From NCBI RefSeq assembly GCF_000355765.4, contig NZ_CP021106.3:1583137-1647136 (forward strand): a DNA stretch of 64,000 nt. The letters run 5' to 3'. This document shows positions 16,563-27,225 of this stretch, piece after piece (the first letter of the stretch is position 1; every line of letters starts with the position of its first letter). The stretch comes from Nitrosospira lacus (GTDB lineage: Bacteria; Pseudomonadota; Gammaproteobacteria; Burkholderiales; Nitrosomonadaceae). The notes under the pieces were generated by a model. The model worked only from the letters and a program-made list of their open reading frames with translations, searched no databases and had not been told where the DNA came from. A program made the position numbers and the translations under genes.

Positions 16563-16627
16563 CAGCGCCAAAGACAAGATCCGAAGAAGCCACTGCACTT
16601 GAGATTTAGATTGCAGGGTGCGCGAAC

Positions 16628-16660
16628 AAAGGAGGCAAGTCATCTTGCCTCCTTTGTTTT
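16628..16660 (+). terminator. Rho-independent terminator after PRC-barrel gene
   Basis: A 12-bp perfect stem AAAGGAGGCAAG/CTTGCCTCCTTT with a TCAT loop, followed by GTTTTAT. Confidence 0.9.
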
Positions 16661-16767
16661 ATCGGTACCGGATGCAGGGCGATCGTTCAATCTTGATGAA
16701 TGTCGACTTTGCGGTTGGACATTGAGCGTTCATCTGCTGGCTCCTTCGGCCTGTTAGAATCGGCCGG

Positions 16768-17910
16768 ATGCGCCCCATTCCCTATTGGTCCCTTTCCGGT
16801 TTTTATTTCTTTCATTTCGCTTTTATCGGCGCATTTGCTCCCTACTGGAGCCTGTATCTCAAGTCCCTTTCCTTCAATGCCTTTCAGATTGGCATATTGA
16901 TGTCATTGTTGCATGTAACGCGTGTTTTTGCGCCCGCGGCCTGGGGCTGGCTTGCCGATCACACCGGTAAACGGTTGCTGATCGTGCAATTGGCCGCAAT
17001 GATGGGGTCGATAAGTTATTGTGGTGTTTTTTTTGGCGAATCATTTGCCTGGATGGCGGCAACGATGGCGCTGATGAGCTTCTTCTGGAGCGCATCGCTG
17101 CCGCTGATCGAGGCAACCACGCTTTCTTACCTGGGCGAAAGCACGGCAAAATATGGACGTATTCGCGCCTGGGGTTCGCTGGGGTTTATTTTCGCCGTGA
17201 TAAGCGTCGGCTATCTGCTGGATGCCATGGATATAGGCTCGTTATTATGGGCGGTGCTGGGCTTCAAGCTGGGTATCATAATTTTTTCCCGGCAAATTCC
17301 CGATGCCGAAATAGCGCTTCAGCCCGCGGACAATCTTTCCGTGCGGCAGATATTCATCCGCCCTGAAGTACTGGCATTTTTTGCGGCGTGCTTGCTGATG
17401 GCGCTTGCTCATGGACCTTATTACACTTTTTATTCGATTTATCTGGTGGAGCACGGTTATAGCAAGGGCATAGTCGGCTGGTTATGGGCAACAGGCGTGA
17501 TATGCGAAATCGGCGTGTTCTTTCTGATGCCGCAACTCATGCGCCGGTTCGGCCTGAAACAAATTATGATTTTCAGTTTCAGTTGCGCGATAGCACGTTT
17601 TTTGATGATAGGCTGGGGAGTGGAGTGGCTGGCCGTGGTGCTGCTGGCGCAAATCCTGCACGCCGCGACATACGGCGCCCATCATGCCACCGCGATGATG
17701 CTGGTGCATCATTTCTTTCGTGGACGCCATCAGGCCAAGGGACAAGCCCTTTATACCAGTCTTACATTCGGTCTCGGTGGTGCATTCGGAGGGGTATTCA
17801 GCGGCTATGTCTGGGAGTTGCTGGGAGCGGGTCTTACATTTACCCTGAGTGCCGCTGCCGTTTTGCTCGGATTGGGACTGGTGGTCTGGAAGATGAACAT
17901 TAGCCGATAA
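16768..17910 (+). CDS. MFS transporter, LacY/HcaT-like group
   Basis: A 380-residue inner-membrane transporter with about 12 helices. The first loop has the MFS signature WGWLADHTGKR between helices 2 and 3, and TTLSYLGESTAKYGRIRAWGS resembles the acidic/RIRxWGS motif of the MFS_1-like (3-phenylpropionate permease) group. The substrate is unknown; no catabolic genes are nearby. It precedes leuC by 72 bases but probably is not functionally tied to leucine synthesis. Confidence 0.85.
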   Translation: MRPIPYWSLSGFYFFHFAFIGAFAPYWSLYLKSLSFNAFQIGILMSLLHVTRVFAPAAWGWLADHTGKRLLIVQLAAMMGSISYCGVFFGESFAWMAATMALMSFFWSASLPLIEATTLSYLGESTAKYGRIRAWGSLGFIFAVISVGYLLDAMDIGSLLWAVLGFKLGIIIFSRQIPDAEIALQPADNLSVRQIFIRPEVLAFFAACLLMALAHGPYYTFYSIYLVEHGYSKGIVGWLWATGVICEIGVFFLMPQLMRRFGLKQIMIFSFSCAIARFLMIGWGVEWLAVVLLAQILHAATYGAHHATAMMLVHHFFRGRHQAKGQALYTSLTFGLGGAFGGVFSGYVWELLGAGLTFTLSAAAVLLGLGLVVWKMNISR

Positions 17911-17981
17911 TGTAAAAAAAGGCTGAAGTTAAAAGCCTGGTCTTATGGGATAATTACGAATTACCTTGGGATTTCCGCAAG

Positions 17982-19391
17982 ATGCAAACCTTATACGATA
18001 AACTCTGGCAAAGCCATGTGGTGCACCAGGAGTCCAATAAACCGGACGGGATGGCGCTGATCTACATCGATCGCCACCTGGTGCATGAAGTCACCAGTCC
18101 GCAGGCGTTTGAAGGGCTGAAACTGGCCGGCCGCAAGCCTTGGCGGCGGGATTCGATTCTTGCCGTGGCGGATCACAATGTTCCCACCACCGGCCGCAGC
18201 CACGGTATCAGCGACCCGGTATCGCGTCTGCAGGTGGAAACACTCGACCAGAATTGTGAGGAACTGGATATCACCGAATTCAAAATGAACGACCTGCGCC
18301 AGGGAATTGTTCACGTGATCGGCCCGGAGCAGGGCGCCACGCTGCCCGGCATGACGGTGGTTTGCGGCGATTCCCATACCAGCACGCATGGCGCATTCGC
18401 GTGCCTTGCGTTCGGTATCGGCACCTCGGAGGTGGAGCACGTGCTCGCAACGCAATGCCTCCTGATGAAAAAAGCAAAATCCATGCAGGTCGTGGTCGAA
18501 GGCGAACTTGGCCACGGCATCACTGCCAAAGACGTCGCGCTCGCCATTATCGGTAAAATCGGTACGGCGGGCGGTACCGGCTATGCCATCGAATTCACCG
18601 GCAGCGCCATACGCGCGCTTTCCATGGAAGGGCGCATGACGCTCTGCAATATGGCTATCGAGGCAGGCGCGCGTGCGGGCATGATCGCGGTGGACAATAC
18701 CACCATCGAGTACATCAAGGGACGTCCTTTTGCGCCTCGAGGCGATTTATGGGAAAAAGCGGCTGCTTACTGGCGCACGCTGAAAAGCGATCCCGATGCG
18801 GCCTTCGATCGCGTGGTGACGCTGGATGCGGCCCGGATCAAGCCGCAGGTGACCTGGGGCACCTCGCCTGAAATGGTCACAACGGTCGATGGCAAGGTAC
18901 CCGATCCGTCAGAGCTTGCCGATGTTGTGAAGCGTCATGACATGGAGCATGCCCTGAAGTACATGGGCCTTGCTCCCAACACGCCGATCACCGACATCCG
19001 CCCGGACAAGATATTCATTGGCTCCTGCACCAACTCTCGCATCGAGGATTTGCGTGCGGCGGCGGACGTGGTAAAAGGCAAGCATATTGCCGCGAATATC
19101 AAGCTTGCCCTGGTCGTGCCGGGTTCCGGCCTGGTCAAGCATCAGGCGGAACAGGAAGGACTGGACAAGGTATTTCGTGAAGCGGGATTCGAATGGCGTG
19201 AACCGGGGTGTTCCATGTGCCTTGCGATGAATGACGACCGGCTCTTGCCGGGGGAGCGTTGCGCTTCCACATCCAATCGCAATTTTGAAGGGAGGCAGGG
19301 GCCCGGTGGACGCACACATCTGGTGAGTCCGGCGATGGCCGCGGCGGCGGCGGTGGCGGGGCACTTTGTGGATGTGCGGGAAATATATTAA
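17982..19391 (+). CDS. leuC: 3-isopropylmalate dehydratase large subunit
   Basis: With LeuD isomerises 2- to 3-isopropylmalate in leucine synthesis. The 469-residue product has [14 protein letters not shown] and the 4Fe-4S ligands: one Cys in [14 protein letters not shown] and two in [13 protein letters not shown], as in the aconitase superfamily, and the C-terminal [16 protein letters not shown]. Length is standard. It leads a leucine group in which a small entericidin gene sits between leuC and leuD. Confidence 0.97.
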   Translation: MQTLYDKLWQSHVVHQESNKPDGMALIYIDRHLVHEVTSPQAFEGLKLAGRKPWRRDSILAVADHNVPTTGRSHGISDPVSRLQVETLDQNCEELDITEFKMNDLRQGIVHVIGPEQGATLPGMTVVCGDSHTSTHGAFACLAFGIGTSEVEHVLATQCLLMKKAKSMQVVVEGELGHGITAKDVALAIIGKIGTAGGTGYAIEFTGSAIRALSMEGRMTLCNMAIEAGARAGMIAVDNTTIEYIKGRPFAPRGDLWEKAAAYWRTLKSDPDAAFDRVVTLDAARIKPQVTWGTSPEMVTTVDGKVPDPSELADVVKRHDMEHALKYMGLAPNTPITDIRPDKIFIGSCTNSRIEDLRAAADVVKGKHIAANIKLALVVPGSGLVKHQAEQEGLDKVFREAGFEWREPGCSMCLAMNDDRLLPGERCASTSNRNFEGRQGPGGRTHLVSPAMAAAAAVAGHFVDVREIY

Positions 19392-19454
19392 TATTGAATA
19401 TTATTCATTGGAAAATGGATTTTCCATTTTTTTATTAAAAGAGAGGGGGTTGTG

Positions 19455-19580
19455 ATGAAAATGTTATCTGTAATGGTTGCGTTGATCGCTGTTTTCCAGT
19501 TGTCCGCATGCAATACCTTGAGCGGGATGGGGAAGGATATTCAGAAAGGTGGCGAAGCGATCGAGAAATCGGCAAAGTAG
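19455..19580 (+). CDS. Entericidin-like small lipoprotein
   Basis: A 41-residue lipoprotein, MKMLSVMVALIAVFQLSACN followed by TLSGMGKDIQKGGEAIEKS. The lipobox LSAC is cut before Cys19, and the mature part has the entericidin EcnA/EcnB pattern (NTxxGxGKDIQxGGExIExxA). These are small envelope lipoproteins, in enterobacteria tied to a toxin/antidote pair and stress; the role here is unknown. AGAGAGGGGG lies upstream of the ATG. It stops 3 bases before the leuD start, so it appears to be an insertion into the leuCD operon that keeps co-transcription. Confidence 0.85.
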   Translation: MKMLSVMVALIAVFQLSACNTLSGMGKDIQKGGEAIEKSAK

Positions 19581-19583
19581 CCA

Positions 19584-20222
19584 GTGGAAAAATTTCATTC
19601 CTGTGAGGGGGTGGTGGCGCCGCTGGACCGTGCCAATGTCGATACCGACGCTATCATTCCCAAGCAGTTTCTGAAGTCCATCAAGCGTTCCGGTTTCGGG
19701 CCGAACCTGTTCGACGAGTGGCGTTACCTGGATCACGGCGAGCCGGGGATGGATGCCATGCAGCGTAAGCTCAACCCGGAATTCATACTTAACCTGCCGC
19801 GTTACCGGGGTGCGCAAATATTGCTTGCGCGCGCAAATTTCGGCTGTGGTTCGAGCCGGGAGCATGCACCGTGGGCGCTGCAGGATTATGGATTTCGGGT
19901 AATCATTGCGCCCAGTTTTGCCGATATCTTTTTCAACAATTGCTTCAAGATTGGTCTGCTGCCCATTGTGCTCGATGTGGACAAGGTGGATCAGTTATTC
20001 CGCGAAGTACTGGTGACCGAGGGTTATCATCTGGTCATCAACCTGGAAAATCAATCGGTGACGACGCCCGGCGGCGAATCCTTCTTTTTCGATATCGATC
20101 CTTTCCGTAAACATAGTCTGCTGAATGGCCTGGATGAAATTGGCCTGACATTGCAACACGCTGACAAGATCAAGGCATTCGAGGCGAAACACCGGGCGGC
20201 GCAGCCATGGCTGTTTGCATAA
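19584..20222 (+). CDS. leuD: 3-isopropylmalate dehydratase small subunit
   Basis: Swivel-domain partner of LeuC. The 212-residue product starts at a GTG and contains [36 protein letters not shown] and the [18 protein letters not shown] segment typical of LeuD. Length is standard. It follows the entericidin gene with 3 bases between. Confidence 0.96.
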   Translation: MEKFHSCEGVVAPLDRANVDTDAIIPKQFLKSIKRSGFGPNLFDEWRYLDHGEPGMDAMQRKLNPEFILNLPRYRGAQILLARANFGCGSSREHAPWALQDYGFRVIIAPSFADIFFNNCFKIGLLPIVLDVDKVDQLFREVLVTEGYHLVINLENQSVTTPGGESFFFDIDPFRKHSLLNGLDEIGLTLQHADKIKAFEAKHRAAQPWLFA

Positions 20223-20427
20223 AAGGTTTGTTTGGAAAAGGATGTTAGGGTGTCGGAGCATCAGCAAGCGCTTTGCCGGCCGAGAGTGAGAGGCAAGATA
20301 AACGGATAATCCGCGCAACACTCGCAAAGAAATTTTAGTGCGCCACATATATTCAACATGCAAGCGGTAGTATTTTCTCGAATAATGTCGTATCAGGACG
20401 AGATCAGGATTTATTGAGGTATTTTTT

Positions 20428-21489
20428 ATGAAAATTGCAGTCCTGGCCGGTGACGGTATCGGTCCGGAAATTGTCGCTCAAGCGGTTCGAGTACTGGAGG
20501 CACTGAGGAGTGACGGATTAAGGTTTGAACTGGAGCCGGGTTTACTGGGGGGGTGCGCTGTTGATGCGGCCGGGGAGCCATTTCCAGAGGCGACACGCAG
20601 GCTCGTGACCGATGCCGACGCCGCGCTCCTGGGCGCGGTGGGGGGGCCGCGGTATGACATGCTGCCGCGTCAGCTAAGACCGGAACAGGGTTTGCTGGGT
20701 ATACGCAAGATGCTGGGTTTATTCGCCAATCTGCGGCCGGCGGTGCTCTATCCCGAGCTTGCCAACGCTTCAACGCTGAAATCCGAAGTCGTGGCGGGCC
20801 TGGATATTCTCATCGTACGGGAATTGACGGGGGACATTTATTTCGGTGAGCCACGGGGTATTGAACAACGCAACGGTCAGCGTATTGGTTTCAATACCAT
20901 GATTTATAGCGAAGCGGAGATACGCAGAATTGCCCGGGTGGCATTCCAGGCAGCGCGTAAACGCAATCACCGGCTGTGTTCGGTGGACAAAATGAACGTG
21001 CTGGAGTGTACCCAATTATGGCGCGATGTGGTAACGGAGACAAACCAGGAATATCCGGACGTGGAACTTTCACACATGCTGGTGGATAATGCCGCGATGC
21101 AGTTGGTGCGCAATCCCAGGCAGTTCGACGTGATGGTGACGGGTAACATGTTTGGCGATATCCTGTCGGATGAGGCTTCCATGCTGACGGGCTCCATCGG
21201 CATGTTGCCATCGGCGTCGCTGGACGACAGGAATAAGGGGCTATATGAGCCGATTCACGGCTCGGCTCCGGATATCGCCGGTAAAGATCTGGCAAACCCC
21301 CTGGCAACCATATTGTCGGTGGCGATGATGTTGCGCTACACATTTGACCAGGAGGCAGCGGCGGCGCGCATTGAAGGCGCGGTGAAGAAAGTTCTTGCGC
21401 AGGGTTATCGTACCGGGGACATTTACGAACCGGGGATGAAAAAGATTGGCACCACAGGAATGGGCGACGCCGTTCTGGCAAACATATAG
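20428..21489 (+). CDS. leuB: 3-isopropylmalate dehydrogenase
   Basis: Oxidatively decarboxylates 3-isopropylmalate with NAD+, the third leucine-specific step. The 353-residue product has [30 protein letters not shown], the catalytic [12 protein letters not shown], and the metal/NAD region [18 protein letters not shown] and [13 protein letters not shown]. The Glu in [10 protein letters not shown] and the DxxG arrangement fit NAD-dependent LeuB rather than isocitrate dehydrogenase. A 205-base gap separates it from leuD, leaving room for its own promoter; asd follows after 18 bases. Confidence 0.96.
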   Translation: MKIAVLAGDGIGPEIVAQAVRVLEALRSDGLRFELEPGLLGGCAVDAAGEPFPEATRRLVTDADAALLGAVGGPRYDMLPRQLRPEQGLLGIRKMLGLFANLRPAVLYPELANASTLKSEVVAGLDILIVRELTGDIYFGEPRGIEQRNGQRIGFNTMIYSEAEIRRIARVAFQAARKRNHRLCSVDKMNVLECTQLWRDVVTETNQEYPDVELSHMLVDNAAMQLVRNPRQFDVMVTGNMFGDILSDEASMLTGSIGMLPSASLDDRNKGLYEPIHGSAPDIAGKDLANPLATILSVAMMLRYTFDQEAAAARIEGAVKKVLAQGYRTGDIYEPGMKKIGTTGMGDAVLANI

Positions 21490-21507
21490 ACAGATAGAGA
21501 GCGATCA

Positions 21508-22620
21508 ATGAAACGAGTGGGATTTATTGGCTGGCGCGGTATGGTGGGCTCGGTACTGATGCAGCGAATGCGGGAAGAAAATGATTTTGCACTGGTTGAG
21601 CCGGTATTTTTCACTACTTCGCAGCACGGAGGGAAGAGTCCGGATATCGGCCGGGAAACATTGCCGCTTAAAGATGCCTACAATATAGATGAGCTGAAGG
21701 CAATGGATATCCTTATTTCCTGCCAGGGAGGGGATTATACCAGTGCCATTTTCCCCCGGTTGCGGCAGGCTGGCTGGCAGGGTTACTGGGTCGATGCGGC
21801 TTCGACGCTGCGCATGGGGGGGGACGCCGTCATTATTCTTGACCCGGTCAACATGCCGGTCATCAAGCAGGCCCTGCACGATGATATAAAAAATTATATC
21901 GGTGGCAATTGCACGGTAAGTTTAATGCTGATGGCCGTGGGTGGTCTGTTCGAAGAAGATATGGTGGAATGGATGAGTGCCATGACCTATCAGGCAGCTT
22001 CCGGCGCCGGCGCGCAGAATATGCGGGAATTGCTGCTGCAAATGGGCGAAGCCCACCGGGTGGCAAAAGATTTATTGGACGATCCGGCCTCGGGGATACT
22101 GGATATTGACCGGGAAGTTGCGGGAACACTGCGCAACGGGAACTTTCCAACCCAGAATTTCGGCGTGCCGCTGGCAGGCAGTCTCATTCCGTGGATAGAC
22201 AAAGACCTGGGTAATGGCCAGACGCGGGAAGAATGGAAAGGCCAGTCCGAAACGAACAAGATCCTGGGCCGTAGCGACCACGCGGTTCCGGTTGACGGTA
22301 TCTGCGTGCGTGTTGGCGCCATGCGTTGCCATAGCCAGGCGCTGACCATAAAGTTGAAGAAGGACGTTCCTCTTGATGAGATTGAAGATATCCTTTCAGC
22401 TTCCAACAACTGGGTGCGGGTTGTTCCGAATGATCGCGAGAGCACAATGAAAGAACTGACTCCCGCCATGGTAACCGGAACGCTAACCATACCGGTAGGG
22501 CGGTTGCGCAAGCTTGCCATGGGAGGAGAGTATCTTTCGGCATTTACGGTAGGCGATCAATTGCTGTGGGGCGCAGCGGAGCCGTTGCGCAGAATGCTGA
22601 GAATTCTGGTGGAAGCCTAA
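21508..22620 (+). CDS. asd: Aspartate-semialdehyde dehydrogenase
   Basis: Reduces aspartyl phosphate to the semialdehyde with NADPH, following LysC. The 370-residue product is of the Gram-negative long type: [18 protein letters not shown] at the NADP site, SCQGGDYT, the catalytic cysteine in [10 protein letters not shown], and the substrate-binding [14 protein letters not shown]. The start follows a GAGAG site and lies 18 bases after leuB, so leuB-asd are likely one unit, a linkage common in Betaproteobacteria. Confidence 0.96.
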   Translation: MKRVGFIGWRGMVGSVLMQRMREENDFALVEPVFFTTSQHGGKSPDIGRETLPLKDAYNIDELKAMDILISCQGGDYTSAIFPRLRQAGWQGYWVDAASTLRMGGDAVIILDPVNMPVIKQALHDDIKNYIGGNCTVSLMLMAVGGLFEEDMVEWMSAMTYQAASGAGAQNMRELLLQMGEAHRVAKDLLDDPASGILDIDREVAGTLRNGNFPTQNFGVPLAGSLIPWIDKDLGNGQTREEWKGQSETNKILGRSDHAVPVDGICVRVGAMRCHSQALTIKLKKDVPLDEIEDILSASNNWVRVVPNDRESTMKELTPAMVTGTLTIPVGRLRKLAMGGEYLSAFTVGDQLLWGAAEPLRRMLRILVEA

Positions 22621-22651
22621 CCTTGCGGGTGTTCTTCTCAAAGAGCGTGCA

Positions 22652-23551
22652 GTGCCTAAACCTGTTTTCAAAGCTTGCCTGCTCTTAGCAGGGCTTTTGC
22701 TCCCGGCATTGGCTCATGCAACGGGCCTGGGCAGGCTGACGGTCAATTCCGCTCTGGGGCAGCCGTTCAAAGCTGAGGTCGATCTGGTTGCGGTAGAAAA
22801 AGAGGAGAAGGCTTCTTTAATAGTACGGCTCGCGCCACAGGAAATTTTTCGTCAGGTGAACGTTGATTATTTACCTCTTCTTTCCACCTTTAAAGCGAGT
22901 ATTGAAAGCCACTCCGACGGGAGTCCATACATCCGGATAATTTCTCCGCAACCTGTCTCCGAGCCGCTTCTGAACATCTTGATCCAATTAAATTGGTCAT
23001 CAGGGCGAGTGTTGCGGGAATATACCGTTGTGCTTGCGCCCCCGGAAATTGATGCGCATCCACCCATAGTTCCCGTAAATCAAACCCACCTTCCCGTTTC
23101 TGTCAAGATGGAAGCGGCTGGGGCTGAAAGATCAGGCATGCCCATCAAGAGCCCCGTCATCGTTAAAAACGTGACGGCACTGGAATCCGCTCCGGTTAGC
23201 AAGATTCATGCTGTCTATGGCCCTGTAAAGCACGGCGATACTTTAAGCGGGATAGTAAAAAATATTATTCACTCTTCCAAGGTAAGCTTTAATCAGATGC
23301 TGGTCGCTGTGCATCGTGCAAACCGGGACGCTTTCTTTGGAAATAACATGCATCAGCTTAAGGCGGGGCCAATATTGCGGCTACCCGATGAGAGTGAAAT
23401 TGGCGTAATAACCGCGGCGGAAGCGGATAAGGAAGTGGAAAGCCAGACGACGGACTGGAAACAGCGGGCCGAGGCGGCTGGGGCTTCGGGAGAACTCAAA
23501 CAAATCGATACGGGGAAGAAAGTGCCCGCAGCCCATGCGGAAACCGAATAG
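22652..23551 (+). CDS. Short FimV-like periplasmic protein
   Basis: The 299-residue product has a signal peptide (cleavage after AHAT), the FimV N-terminal beta domain (GLGRLTVNSALGQPFKAEVD at the start of the mature chain, then PYIRIISPQPVSEPLLNILI), and a LysM-like peptidoglycan-binding segment YGPVKHGDTLSGIVKN ... NNMHQLKAGPILRLPD. FimV proteins place pili and polar machinery; full members are 600-900 residues with a transmembrane segment and a cytoplasmic TPR end. Both are absent here: the chain ends in a polar tail after the LysM-like part. The start is a GTG. It lies in the usual position between asd and truA. Confidence 0.85.
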   Translation: MPKPVFKACLLLAGLLLPALAHATGLGRLTVNSALGQPFKAEVDLVAVEKEEKASLIVRLAPQEIFRQVNVDYLPLLSTFKASIESHSDGSPYIRIISPQPVSEPLLNILIQLNWSSGRVLREYTVVLAPPEIDAHPPIVPVNQTHLPVSVKMEAAGAERSGMPIKSPVIVKNVTALESAPVSKIHAVYGPVKHGDTLSGIVKNIIHSSKVSFNQMLVAVHRANRDAFFGNNMHQLKAGPILRLPDESEIGVITAAEADKEVESQTTDWKQRAEAAGASGELKQIDTGKKVPAAHAETE

Positions 23552-23694
23552 TCTGCGGAGGTGTCTTACGGGTTTCCGAAGCTTTCTCGGGGTGAAGCCA
23601 ATGAGTGTATCGCGCGCTGTCCTGTGTCCTGGAACTCGCACATTTCACCCTGTCAAACCATCGGATTCGGGATAGTCATTACGCCACCTGTTCT

Positions 23695-24510
23695 GTGAGA
23701 ATCGCGCTGATACTGGAATACGACGGCAGTGCTTACTGTGGCTGGCAAAGTCAGCCATCAGGGGGTTCCGTGCAGGACGCGCTGGAAGGCGCGTTGTCGA
23801 AGATCGCCTGTGATGACGTCCGGGTCGTTACAGCGGGGCGCACCGACTCAGGGGTTCACGCCGCATATCAGGTTCTGCATTTCGACACCGAGGCCGAGCG
23901 GCCGATGAATGCCTGGGTGCGCGGGGTCAATGCCCTGTTACCCCCCAGCATCGCGATATTGTGGGCATCGCAAATTCCTGATGATTTTCACGCCCGCTAC
24001 TGCGCCAGCGAGCGGTGCTATCTTTATCTGCTATCGAATCACCCCGTGCGTCCGGGGCTTTGTCATGGCAAGATCGGCTGGTTCCATCAGGCTCTTGATG
24101 TGGAAAAGATGCAGACAGCCTCACAAATGCTGCTGGGTGAGCATGATTTCAGCGCTTTTCGTGCCTCAGAATGCCAGGCTAAATCTCCCGTGCGTAATTT
24201 GACAAAGCTGGAAATTACACGACAGGGAGATGTTATTGTATTCGAATTGCGTGCCAACGCATTTTTGCATCACATGGTGCGCAACATCGTCGGATGCCTG
24301 ATATATGTGGGCAAGGGCAAATATCCTCCCGAATGGGTAAAGGCATTGTTGACAGGCCGTGATCGCCGCTACGCGGCGCCTACGTTTTCCGCTGCGGGGC
24401 TATATTTGGCAGGAGTCACCTACGATGCCAAATGGAAGCTTCCCGGTTTTGTCGAGCCGCCGCTTGCCCGGGTGTTGCCGAGAATAGCCAGGATAGGCAG
24501 CCTGACTTGA
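23695..24510 (+). CDS. truA: tRNA pseudouridine(38-40) synthase
   Basis: Converts U38-U40 in the tRNA anticodon arm to pseudouridine. The product (about 271 residues from the GTG at 23695) contains LEYDGSAYCGWQSQ, the catalytic Asp in TAGRTDSGVHA, RYLY-like CYLYLLSN, and the FLHHMVRNIVGCLI segment of TruA. The frame stays open 30 codons upstream to 23605, but similarity starts only at VRIALILEYDG. Adjacent to fimV and trpF in a conserved betaproteobacterial order. Confidence 0.94.
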   Translation: MRIALILEYDGSAYCGWQSQPSGGSVQDALEGALSKIACDDVRVVTAGRTDSGVHAAYQVLHFDTEAERPMNAWVRGVNALLPPSIAILWASQIPDDFHARYCASERCYLYLLSNHPVRPGLCHGKIGWFHQALDVEKMQTASQMLLGEHDFSAFRASECQAKSPVRNLTKLEITRQGDVIVFELRANAFLHHMVRNIVGCLIYVGKGKYPPEWVKALLTGRDRRYAAPTFSAAGLYLAGVTYDAKWKLPGFVEPPLARVLPRIARIGSLT

Positions 24511-24547
24511 CCTCGAGCCGGCAGTTGATCGCTCATTTTATCAGGTG
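24511..24547 (+). repeat. Left-end remnant of the CCGGTAGTTG element family
   Basis: CCTCGAGCCGGCAGTTGATC and the following GCTCATTTTATCAG match the first 35 bases of the full copy at 34988 with few changes. It begins directly after the truA stop codon. No right end was found before trpF, so this is a solo end. Confidence 0.5.
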
Positions 24548-24577
24548 AATCCAAATTCCATAAGGCGAACGGAGGGC

Positions 24578-25204
24578 ATGGTTATCCGGGTAAAAATTTG
24601 CGGTATCACGCGTGTTGAAGACGCACTGACGGCGGTGAGCCTTGGCGCGAATGCCATTGGCCTTGTGTTCTGGAGGCAGAGTGCACGTTATGTCGCGCCG
24701 GCTAAAGCCCGGGAAATTGTTGCTGCGTTGCCGCCATTCATTAGTGCGGTGGGTGTGTATGTTAATCCGGATACGGAATGGGTAAAGGAAACGTCTTCCA
24801 CCGCGAGCCTGAATTTGCTCCAGTTTCATGGAGATGAGTCTCCAGATTTTTGTCAAAAATTTTCATTGCCTTATATCAAGGCAGTGCGCGTCAGGGCCGG
24901 TGTAGATTTGCTACAATACGCAACCCGTTATGCCGGTGCCAGGGGATTGCTGCTGGATACTTATGTGAAAGGCGAGCCGGGGGGCACCGGACATGTATTC
25001 GACTGGCATCTGATCCCGCCGGACTTGCCGCTGCCATTGATACTTTCGGGCGGGCTGCACGCCGCTAATATCAGCGAGGCAATCAGGCAGGCCCGGCCTT
25101 GGGCAGTGGATGTATCGAGTGGGGTGGAAGCTGCCCAGGGCATCAAGGACGCGGAGAAAATTGCCGCTTTCATGCAAGGAGTTCGAAATAGTGAAAGTTT
25201 ATGA
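24578..25204 (+). CDS. trpF: Phosphoribosylanthranilate isomerase
   Basis: Third step of tryptophan synthesis. The 208-residue TIM-barrel product begins [17 protein letters not shown], with GGAGGG just before the ATG; the catalytic Cys is in [37 protein letters not shown] and [12 protein letters not shown] are the conserved barrel strands, and [10 protein letters not shown] binds phosphate. The last 14 bases overlap trpB. Confidence 0.95.
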   Translation: MVIRVKICGITRVEDALTAVSLGANAIGLVFWRQSARYVAPAKAREIVAALPPFISAVGVYVNPDTEWVKETSSTASLNLLQFHGDESPDFCQKFSLPYIKAVRVRAGVDLLQYATRYAGARGLLLDTYVKGEPGGTGHVFDWHLIPPDLPLPLILSGGLHAANISEAIRQARPWAVDVSSGVEAAQGIKDAEKIAAFMQGVRNSESL

Positions 25205-26387
25205 TCTTCCTGACAGTCACGGTCACTTCGGCCCGTATGGCGGCGTGTTCGTTGCCGAGACGCTGATGGCGGCGCTGGAGGAATTGCGCGTTCAATATGA
25301 ATATTATCGCGATGATGCCGGCTTCCAGGCCGAGTTTGCTTATGAGTTGAAGCACTATGTGGGACGGCCCAGCCCCGTCTATCATGCCAAAAGATGGTCG
25401 GCGCATCTGGGGGGTGCGCAGATTCTATTGAAGCGCGAAGACCTGAATCATACCGGCGCGCACAAAATCAACAATGCCATCGGACAGGCTCTTCTTGCCC
25501 GGCGCATGGGCAAGTCACGCGTGATTGCCGAAACGGGCGCGGGTCAGCATGGCGTGGCCAGCGCCACCGTAGCCGCGCGTTATGGCATGGAATGTGTGGT
25601 ATACATGGGCTCGGTGGATGTGGAACGCCAGGCGGCCAACGTTTACCGGATGAAGCTCCTGGGTGCAACGGTGGTGCCGGTCGAATCAGGTTCCCGGACA
25701 CTGAAGGATGCGCTCAATGAAGCCATGCGCGATTGGGTGACCAACATCGAAGATACGTTCTACATCATCGGCACAGTGGCTGGACCGCATCCCTATCCGA
25801 TGATGGTGCGGGATTTTCAGACGATTATCGGACGGGAGGCGATTGTGCAGATGCAGGAAGAATACGGGCGCCAGCCGGATGCGCTGATTGCCTGCGTGGG
25901 GGGGGGGTCCAACGCAATTGGCCTGTTTTATCCCTACCTGGACAGTGATATCCGCATGATAGGAGTGGAAGCGGCGGGACTCGGCATTGAAAGCGGTCAT
26001 CATGCCGCCACCCTGACACAGGGAACACCCGGCGTGCTGCACGGTAATCGCACGTATCTGATCCAGGATGAGAACGGGCAGATCATCGAGACGCATTCCA
26101 TCTCGGCTGGCCTCGATTATCCTGGTGTCGGCCCGGAACACGCATGGCTCAAGGACAGCCATCGTGCCGAGTACGTAGGTATAACCGACGACGAGGCGCT
26201 GGCGGCCTTCCATGACCTGTGTCATTACGAAGGGATTATCCCGGCGCTGGAATCCAGCCACGCGCTGGCTTATGCCGCCCAGCTTGCCCCCACGCTCAGC
26301 CGCGACAAGCTGCTGCTGGTGAACCTCTCCGGCCGCGGGGATAAGGACATGGCTACCGTGGCGCGCGCTTCCGATATCACATTTTAA
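25191..26387 (+). CDS. trpB: Tryptophan synthase beta subunit
   Basis: PLP enzyme joining indole and serine. The start is a GTG at 25191 inside the end of trpF, with AAGGA 10 bases before it, giving a 398-residue product starting at [18 protein letters not shown]. The PLP lysine is in [13 protein letters not shown], the phosphate loop is GGGSNAIG, and [11 protein letters not shown] is the catalytic loop. Overlap with trpF implies translational coupling. Confidence 0.97.
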   Translation: MKVYDLPDSHGHFGPYGGVFVAETLMAALEELRVQYEYYRDDAGFQAEFAYELKHYVGRPSPVYHAKRWSAHLGGAQILLKREDLNHTGAHKINNAIGQALLARRMGKSRVIAETGAGQHGVASATVAARYGMECVVYMGSVDVERQAANVYRMKLLGATVVPVESGSRTLKDALNEAMRDWVTNIEDTFYIIGTVAGPHPYPMMVRDFQTIIGREAIVQMQEEYGRQPDALIACVGGGSNAIGLFYPYLDSDIRMIGVEAAGLGIESGHHAATLTQGTPGVLHGNRTYLIQDENGQIIETHSISAGLDYPGVGPEHAWLKDSHRAEYVGITDDEALAAFHDLCHYEGIIPALESSHALAYAAQLAPTLSRDKLLLVNLSGRGDKDMATVARASDITF

Positions 26388-26403
26388 TCCGGCTTCCTAT
26401 TTC

Positions 26404-27225
26404 ATGTCACGCATTGCAATTACCTTCAACGAACTGCGCAAGCAAGGCAGAAAAGCGTTGATTCCTTTTATCACCGCCGGTGATCCCGAACCCGCGATGA
26501 TGGTGCCGTTGATGCATGAACTCGTGAAGGCGGGCGCCGATATCATTGAACTGGGCGTGCCTTTTTCCGATCCCATGGCCGATGGACCGACCATACAGCG
26601 ATCCTCCGAACGGGCATTAAAGCACCATGTCGGCTTGAACGATGTTCTGGGCATGGTCGAGAAATTCAGGGAAAACGACTCTTCCACCCCGGTCGTATTA
26701 ATGGGTTACGCTAACCCGATAGAAGCAATGGGATATGAGAAATTCACGGTAAGAGCAAAAGCTTGCGGCGTGGACGGGGTGTTGACGGTGGATTATCCAC
26801 CGGAAGAGTCCGGGGAATGGGTGCAATATCTCGAACGCCAGCAGATTGATGCAATCTTCCTGCTGTCTCCCACCACCCCGCGGGCACGCATTGAACATGT
26901 GGCGGAAATGGCGAAGGGATACGTATATTACGTTTCGCTGAAAGGAGTGACTGGTGCTTTAAACCTTGATCTGAGCGATGTGGCCAGCAAGCTGGCTCAA
27001 TTGCGCTCTCTCATTTCCATTCCCATCGGCGTTGGCTTCGGTATACGCGACAGCACCACGGCTAAGGCGGTAGCGGAGCTTGCCGACGCAGTGGTGGTGG
27101 GAAGCCGCATCATCGAGGAAATAGAAAACTCGCCCAAAGCGGAGATGCTGGCAAATGTCAGTCGTTTGGTAAGAAGTCTGCGTAGCGCAATCAACGAGGT
27201 CGCTATTGACCACACAACCCCATGA
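26404..27225 (+). CDS. trpA: Tryptophan synthase alpha subunit
   Basis: Cleaves indole-glycerol phosphate and channels indole to TrpB. The 273-residue product shows the catalytic Glu in [18 protein letters not shown], the Asp in [12 protein letters not shown], and [14 protein letters not shown] phosphate loop. It overlaps accD by 4 bp (ATGA), a linkage found widely in Proteobacteria. Confidence 0.97.
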   Translation: MSRIAITFNELRKQGRKALIPFITAGDPEPAMMVPLMHELVKAGADIIELGVPFSDPMADGPTIQRSSERALKHHVGLNDVLGMVEKFRENDSSTPVVLMGYANPIEAMGYEKFTVRAKACGVDGVLTVDYPPEESGEWVQYLERQQIDAIFLLSPTTPRARIEHVAEMAKGYVYYVSLKGVTGALNLDLSDVASKLAQLRSLISIPIGVGFGIRDSTTAKAVAELADAVVVGSRIIEEIENSPKAEMLANVSRLVRSLRSAINEVAIDHTTP

